Source of the DNA: Nocardia sp. NBC_01327
GTDB taxonomy: Bacteria; Actinomycetota; Actinomycetes; Mycobacteriales; Mycobacteriaceae
Assembly (NCBI RefSeq): GCF_035958815.1
Contig: NZ_CP108383.1
Location: forward strand, 3,658,001 to 3,722,000
Direction of reading: 5' to 3'
DNA length: 64,000 nucleotides
Shown here: in pieces, positions 59,812 to 64,000 of the stretch
Layout: every line of letters begins with the position of its first letter
How positions within the stretch are numbered: the first letter of the stretch is position 1
Notes under the pieces: generated by a model
Databases searched by the model: none
What the model was told of the DNA's origin: nothing
The model's input: only the letters and a program-made list of their open reading frames with translations
Translations under genes and position numbers: made by a program

Positions 59812-59856
59812 GTAGTGGGTGTCGTGGCCGGGAGGGGAGGCCACGACACCCGCTAC
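59812..59856. terminator. Hairpin after the hemerythrin gene
   Basis: GGGTGTCGTGGCC (59817-59829) pairs perfectly with GGCCACGACACCC (59839-59851), and the stem extends outward through GTAG/CTAC with one mismatch. No T run follows. The rest of the 243-base gap to the epoxide hydrolase gene shows no gene. Confidence 0.7.
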
Positions 59857-60020
59857 TTCGCTGGGACACAACGGGATTCGCGAATTCGCGCTCGTACCTG
59901 TGGTGCGTGGTCCTGGGGATGAACATCCATGGGCGGCAAGCGCTTTCGCGAGCAACTCGCCAATTGGGGTAGCTGGTAGGTGGGTTGATCTTCCGCCGCG
60001 CCGGGCTTCTCCGAGGACAG

Positions 60021-61142
60021 TCAGCGGAAGAGGCGGAAGAATCCGCGCACCTGCTCGACCAGTGACTCCGGCTGCTCGAGAGCGGCGAAGTGGCCGCCAT
60101 GCGGCAGCTCCTCGAACCAGCGCAGGTCGGTGAAACGCAACTCGGCCTCTCGCCGCGATGGGCGGGTGATGTCGCTCGGGTAGATCGACAGCCCGGATGG
60201 CGCGGTGACCTTGTCGCGGAAGTTGGCGAAGCTCTCCCAGTACAGGCGTGCCGAGGAGGTGGCTGATGCGGTGAACCAGTAGACCGAGATCTCGTCGAGG
60301 ATCTGCTGCCGCGATAACGCGTCCTCGGGGTGGCCGTTCTTGTCGGTCCAGGCCCAGAACTTCTCGGCGATCCACGCGGCCTGACCCGCTGGGGAGTCGG
60401 TGAGGCCGTAGCCGAGCGTCTGCGGCCGGGTCGCCTGGATGGCCGAGTACCCCCGGCCGGTGCGCTGGAACTCCTTCTCGGCCTCGAGGTTCGCCAGCTC
60501 CGCGGGCGTCGGGTCGGCGAACGTGCCCGCCGCCACGGACCCCAGGTTCAGATGCACGCCGGCGACCCGCTCGGGCGCCACCTCACCCAGCGTGCCGGAC
60601 ACCGCCGAACCCCAGTCGCCGCCCTGCGCGCCGTACCGCTCGTAACCGAGCGAGACCATCAACGTGTCCCAGGCGCGCGCGATGCGAGTGACACCCCACC
60701 CGGTCGTCGACGGCTTGTCACTCCAGCCGTACCCGGGCAACGACGGCGCGACCACATGGAACGCGTCCGCCGGGTCCCCGCCGTGCGCGCGCGGGTCTGT
60801 CAGCGGGCCCAGAACCTCCAGGAACTCGAGCACCGAACCCGGCCACCCGTGCGTGAGCACCAGCGGGAACGCGTCCGGCTCCGGGGAGCGGACGTGCAGA
60901 AAGTGGATGCCCAGCCCGTCGATCGTGTCGCGATACTGCGGGAAAACGTTCAGCCGCTCCGCGAACCCGAAGTCATACTCCTCAGCCCAGCTCCGGCAAA
61001 GCTCCTGCGCATACGCCAGCGGCAACCCCTGTGACCAGTCCTCCACCGGCTCGGGCTCGGGCCACCGCGTCCGCCGCAATCGTTCACGCAGATCCGCGAT
61101 CTCGGCTTCGGTGATGCTGACCTCGAATGGCTCGGCGGACAT
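60021..61142 (-). CDS. Epoxide hydrolase (alpha/beta hydrolase with EHN domain)
   Basis: A 373-residue epoxide hydrolase of the microsomal-like type. The N-terminal EHN segment (about 5-100) ends before HGWPG (99-103, oxyanion). The nucleophile is D176 in GGDWGS and the general base H351 in PHGGHFAALE; tyrosines that open the epoxide are likely in the lid. The ATG has AGGAG at the right distance. It would open an epoxide to a diol in the cytosol. The physiological substrate is unknown. Confidence 0.93.
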   Translation of the reverse strand: MSAEPFEVSITEAEIADLRERLRRTRWPEPEPVEDWSQGLPLAYAQELCRSWAEEYDFGFAERLNVFPQYRDTIDGLGIHFLHVRSPEPDAFPLVLTHGWPGSVLEFLEVLGPLTDPRAHGGDPADAFHVVAPSLPGYGWSDKPSTTGWGVTRIARAWDTLMVSLGYERYGAQGGDWGSAVSGTLGEVAPERVAGVHLNLGSVAAGTFADPTPAELANLEAEKEFQRTGRGYSAIQATRPQTLGYGLTDSPAGQAAWIAEKFWAWTDKNGHPEDALSRQQILDEISVYWFTASATSSARLYWESFANFRDKVTAPSGLSIYPSDITRPSRREAELRFTDLRWFEELPHGGHFAALEQPESLVEQVRGFFRLFR

Positions 61143-61340
61143 AACAAGGCTCCTTACTGGTCGAGGCGTCATCGGATCGGATGCTCGAGTCCGCGCAACA
61201 GTAGCCATGGTCGCGACAGGAATATTCCGAGCAGCCGTACCCGCGGTCGATCTCGCACAGAAGGGCACTCATGAGAGTGCGCTCAGCCAGGTATGACGTG
61301 GATCAGCGTGATGAATTCATGAAAGTCGAGACTGGCTGGG

Positions 61341-61643
61341 GTGCGGTGTATCGGCGAGGTGGGTGGAGTGAGCCAGTGCGTTCCGTGCAGCACGTCGATG
61401 ATCGCGGCCCGGCCGTGCGCGCAGTTGACGTACAGCTGGATGTATCCGCAGGCCGGGCATCCCGCCCGGTGGATTGTCGACTGGACACTGCATCCGCAGG
61501 GTCGTGGTACACGACTTCTGTTGACGCAGACAGGTTTCGACATCGAAGATCGCCGGCAGAGGATGGTGCGCAACGCCATGGAACGGAGTTGGAAACGTCT
61601 CGTCCTGCCGCGGCTCGGTGAGGTGATTCACCACGCGCTATAG
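61341..61643 (+). pseudogene. Remnant of an AHSA1/SRPBCC-type gene
   Basis: The frame from about 61400 onward reads like the second half of an AHSA1 protein: LTYSWMYPQAGHPARWIVDWTL, then GTRLLLTQTGFD and SWKRLVLPRLGEVI. The N-terminal half of the fold (the strand and helix that open the domain) is missing; the ATG at the front of the frame gives a short unrelated lead with three cysteines. It is most likely a 5'-truncated gene. Translation as a short protein cannot be excluded. Confidence 0.6.
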
Positions 61644-61741
61644 CCGCCATTGGAAACATGGGCATGACAATGTTGATGTTGCTGCCTAGTGTGCGATGTC
61701 ACCCGGCGGACTGTCGCCGGCGGATGGAACGGATACGCACC

Positions 61742-61858
61742 ATGAACTTTCTTTCAGCGATTGCCGCACTGCTGAGCCCGGTGGCGTCGACGGGCAGCTT
61801 CAACCCGCTGTGCTGGGAATCGCCGTCGACCACTCCGGCGGGTTGCGGCTCGGCCTAG
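61742..61858 (+). CDS. 38-residue small protein
   Basis: A short frame that begins MNFLSAIAALLSPVAS, a short hydrophobic start like a signal or membrane segment, and continues with two cysteines in LCWESPSTTPAGCGSA. Third codon positions are mostly G or C. GGAACGGAT lies upstream at fair spacing, and a strong terminator follows 13 bases after the stop, as for a free-standing gene. No family is recognised. Confidence 0.5.
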   Translation: MNFLSAIAALLSPVASTGSFNPLCWESPSTTPAGCGSA

Positions 61859-61871
61859 GACCGGACACATG

Positions 61872-61909
61872 AAGCGGCCCGGTCCCTCCGAGGAGGGACC
61901 GGGCCGCTT
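61872..61909. terminator. Strong bidirectional terminator
   Basis: A perfect 18-base stem from AAGCGGCCCGGTCCCTCC to its complement closes on a two-base GA gap and is followed by TCTT on the plus strand. It lies between the 38-residue gene and the convergent permease gene. Confidence 0.9.
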
Positions 61910-61916
61910 TCTTAGG

Positions 61917-63722
61917 TCAGGCCGTCTGCACGCGCAGGTGGCAGACCACCGTGTCGGGCATTTTGCGCAGGACGCGCTCCAGCTCATCGCTGCGGTGGCT
62001 GGGCAGGACGTGGTTCCAGCCTGCGGGCGGTTCGACCTCGGCGATCACCACGACCTTGCGGCGGCCCTGGAAATGGTCGCGGACGTAGCGGGCGACCGGT
62101 CCGCCGACCGTGGTGTCACCGTCTTCGAGCATGACCAGGCGGACATCGGGATGCCATGCCTCCCACTCCTTGGTGAAGACGGTGATGTTCTCGTCGTGCA
62201 TGCAGACGTGCACGGCGATCACATCGCGGCCCAATGACATTGCGGCGGAGAGGGCTTCGCGGCTCAGCTCGGAGACTTCGGAGACGGGGACCACGATGGC
62301 GGTTTCGGTCGGCCGGGGCGTTTCCGGGACGCAGTCCGCGCCGCGGCAGCCGTCGATTCGCTCGTAGATCTTGCGAATCTTCTCCATGACCAGCACCAGC
62401 AGCGGTAGCACCAGCACGATCAGCCACGCCCCCTCGGTGAATTTCATGGAGGTGGTGACGATGGCGGCGACGAAGGTGAGCACCGCGCCGAAACCATTGA
62501 GCGCCGTACGCCACTGCCAGCCGTCGCTGCGCGTGGCGAGCCAGTGCCGGACCATGCCGACCTGGGCAATGGTGAATCCGACGAAGACGCCGATGGCGAA
62601 CAGCGGGACCAGCGCGTTCATATTGCCCTCGGACGCCACCAACAGCACCGCGGACGAAATGCCCAGTGCCAGTACGCCGAATCGGTACACCTGGCGCGGG
62701 GATGTCACCGCGAAGCGATGCGGCAGGCAATTGTCGTCGGCGAGGATCTTGGTGAGCGTCGGCAGTCCGCCGTAAGACGTGTTGGCGGCCAGCGCAAGCA
62801 GCAGCACCGTCGCGAATTGCACTACGTAGTAGGCGATTCCGTGGCCGAGCGCGGCCTCGGTCAGCTGCGAGAGCACGGTGGTGCCGTCGATCGGATGGAT
62901 CGAGAACTTGCCGATCAGGGTGGCCAGGCCGATCAGCATGAGGCCGAGCAGAACGCCCAGTGCGACCTCGGCGCGCTGGGCCCGCTTGACCTTGGGCTGC
63001 TGGAAGCTCGGCACCGCGTTCGCAATGGCCTCGACGCCGGTGAGCGCCGCGCAGCCACTGGAGAATGCCTTGAGCAGCAGCAGAACTCCGATCGTCTTGG
63101 CATCGGTCGCCACGGCGGCGCCGCTCGAGACGCTCGCCGGATCCGATCGCAGCAGCCCGGCGATGATCACCGCGAAGATGCCGATGACGAAGACGGCGGT
63201 CGGGGCCATGAACGCCCGCGCGCTCTCCCGAATGCCGTACAGGTTCAGCACCGTGATGCCCACCAGCACCGCCAGGCAGACCCACATCGTGTACGGCAGC
63301 AGCCCGGGGAACGCGGAGGTCAGTGCCGCCACACCGGCCGCGATGGAAACCGCCACGTTCAGCACGTAGTCGACGATCAGTGAAGCCGCCGCGACCAGGC
63401 TCGTGCGCCGCCCGAGCCGCGCCTTGGCCACCGCGTACGCGCCGCCGCCGTTGGGGAAGGCTGCGATGACCTGCCGGTAGGACGCGATGAGAACGGTCAG
63501 CAGCACCACGATGGCCAGGGTCACCGGCAGCGTGTAGCCCAGCCCGGCCGAGCCGGCGGCGGCCAGCACCAGCACGATCGCCTCGGGACCGTAGGCGACC
63601 GACGCCATGGCATCCAGCGAAAGCCCGGCCAACCCGGTCGACACAGTCAGCCCGTGCTTCGGCGGCGGAGCGTCTACCCCACCGCGCGGGCCGGGTGTGG
63701 TTTCTCGTAACACATCAGTCAC
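61917..63722 (-). CDS. KimA-like APC-family permease
   Basis: A 601-residue membrane protein with about twelve helices (residues 35-450) and a cytosolic C-terminal domain of about 130 residues similar to universal stress folds (AIVVPVSEVSELSREALSAAM; VVVIAEVEPPAGWNHVLP). This plan matches KimA-type potassium importers and their amino-acid permease relatives. KimA is a c-di-AMP target in Bacillus. The start is a GTG with a weak site; an internal start is unlikely as the next methionine lies in the first helix. It is divergent from pdxT. Confidence 0.87.
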   Translation of the reverse strand: MTDVLRETTPGPRGGVDAPPPKHGLTVSTGLAGLSLDAMASVAYGPEAIVLVLAAAGSAGLGYTLPVTLAIVVLLTVLIASYRQVIAAFPNGGGAYAVAKARLGRRTSLVAAASLIVDYVLNVAVSIAAGVAALTSAFPGLLPYTMWVCLAVLVGITVLNLYGIRESARAFMAPTAVFVIGIFAVIIAGLLRSDPASVSSGAAVATDAKTIGVLLLLKAFSSGCAALTGVEAIANAVPSFQQPKVKRAQRAEVALGVLLGLMLIGLATLIGKFSIHPIDGTTVLSQLTEAALGHGIAYYVVQFATVLLLALAANTSYGGLPTLTKILADDNCLPHRFAVTSPRQVYRFGVLALGISSAVLLVASEGNMNALVPLFAIGVFVGFTIAQVGMVRHWLATRSDGWQWRTALNGFGAVLTFVAAIVTTSMKFTEGAWLIVLVLPLLVLVMEKIRKIYERIDGCRGADCVPETPRPTETAIVVPVSEVSELSREALSAAMSLGRDVIAVHVCMHDENITVFTKEWEAWHPDVRLVMLEDGDTTVGGPVARYVRDHFQGRRKVVVIAEVEPPAGWNHVLPSHRSDELERVLRKMPDTVVCHLRVQTA

Positions 63723-63828
63723 ATCGCGGAGTGTTCACCTCCGGCGACACTTGGACACCCGTCCTAACGAAACCTTCACACCCTGGGTGAGCAGGGCCAC
63801 ATCAGCACCCGAACGTATGCTCGACGGC

Positions 63829-64000
63829 GTGACTCCGACGATTGGCGTGCTGGCCCTGCAGGGCGACGTGCGCGAGCATATGCACGCGCTGGCAGCGTGC
63901 GGCGCCGAGCCGGTGGCCGTGCGCCGCGAATCCGAACTCGATGCCGTCGACGGATTGGTGCTCCCGGGAGGCGAATCCACCACCATCAGCAAACTGCTGG
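63829..64000 (+). CDS. pdxT: Pyridoxal 5'-phosphate synthase glutaminase subunit (3' end outside window)
   Basis: The first 57 codons of pdxT. The visible part has IGVLALQGDVREHMHAL and VLPGGESTTISKL, the hallmark start and substrate loop of the class I glutaminase that feeds ammonia to PdxS. GTG was taken as start; an in-frame ATG 12 bases earlier is possible. The nucleophile cysteine lies beyond the window. Neither pdxS (28 kb away) nor tesB is adjacent, unlike in mycobacteria. Confidence 0.93.
   Translation, partial: MTPTIGVLALQGDVREHMHALAACGAEPVAVRRESELDAVDGLVLPGGESTTISKLL

Noticed and set aside
63723..63828. c-di-AMP (ydaO) riboswitch upstream of the KimA-like gene
   Set aside because: The 106 bases do not show the conserved ydaO blocks and seem too short for the full fold in addition to two promoters.
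1..64000. tRNA, rRNA, CRISPR, integrase or insertion-sequence features
   Set aside because: No T-loop motifs with flanking stems, repeat-spacer pattern, transposase or recombinase motifs were seen on either strand by reading; a dedicated tRNA search was not possible.

Overview
The window looks like a chromosomal segment of a mycolic-acid actinobacterium, most likely Nocardia or a close relative. The DNA is GC-rich, GTG starts and ATGA/GTGA overlaps are common, and the gene set includes an antigen-85-type mycolyltransferase, the phosphatidylinositol mannoside genes and a PknG-type kinase. I saw no rRNA, tRNA, CRISPR array, insertion sequence or prophage.

Layout. 1-4.4 kb: the releasing end of a nonribosomal peptide synthetase, a small coupled partner, an antigen 85 esterase and a split-barrel protein. 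4.4-6.4 kb: a secreted lipase and a secreted trypsin-like protease. 6.8-11.5 kb: two tandem SulP transporter-carbonic anhydrase fusions, whose promoters also look duplicated. 11.5-18.2 kb: small accessory genes with local regulators (TetR, LysR), several with palindromes in the divergent promoters. 18.3-24.9 kb: the conserved thrS - HIT - pgsA - acyltransferase - pimA - Nudix block of phosphatidylinositol mannoside synthesis. 26.5-30.5 kb: a nine-gene operon joining an ECF sigma factor, a zinc-motif/Asp23 fusion protein and a set of Asp23/Gls24, DUF2273-like and AmaP-like envelope proteins. 34.5 kb: pdxS. 41.0-48.8 kb: a six-gene signalling operon (coiled-coil protein, PknG-type kinase, PP2C phosphatase, VWA protein, FHA protein, four-TM sensor). 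49.0 kb: tesB. 49.9-58.3 kb: an apparent aromatic ring-cleavage cluster with a GntR regulator. 58.5-61.1 kb: TetR/hemerythrin pair and an epoxide hydrolase. 61.9-63.7 kb: a KimA-like permease. The window ends inside pdxT.

From memory of Mycobacterium tuberculosis gene order (Rv2614c to Rv2604c), thrS, the HIT gene, pgsA, the acyltransferase, pimA, the Nudix gene, pdxS, tesB and pdxT form one conserved block. Here the same genes keep order and strand, but the block is opened at three points by about 9.6, 13.6 and 14.0 kb of other genes. The most interesting accessory systems, the Asp23/sigma operon, the PknG operon and the ring-cleavage cluster, sit in those three gaps.

Several genes below 60 codons look real (29-, 35-, 38- and 58-residue proteins). 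Starts were moved inward where a Shine-Dalgarno site, signal peptide or family alignment argued for it. All functions are inferred by reading motifs; no database search was run.
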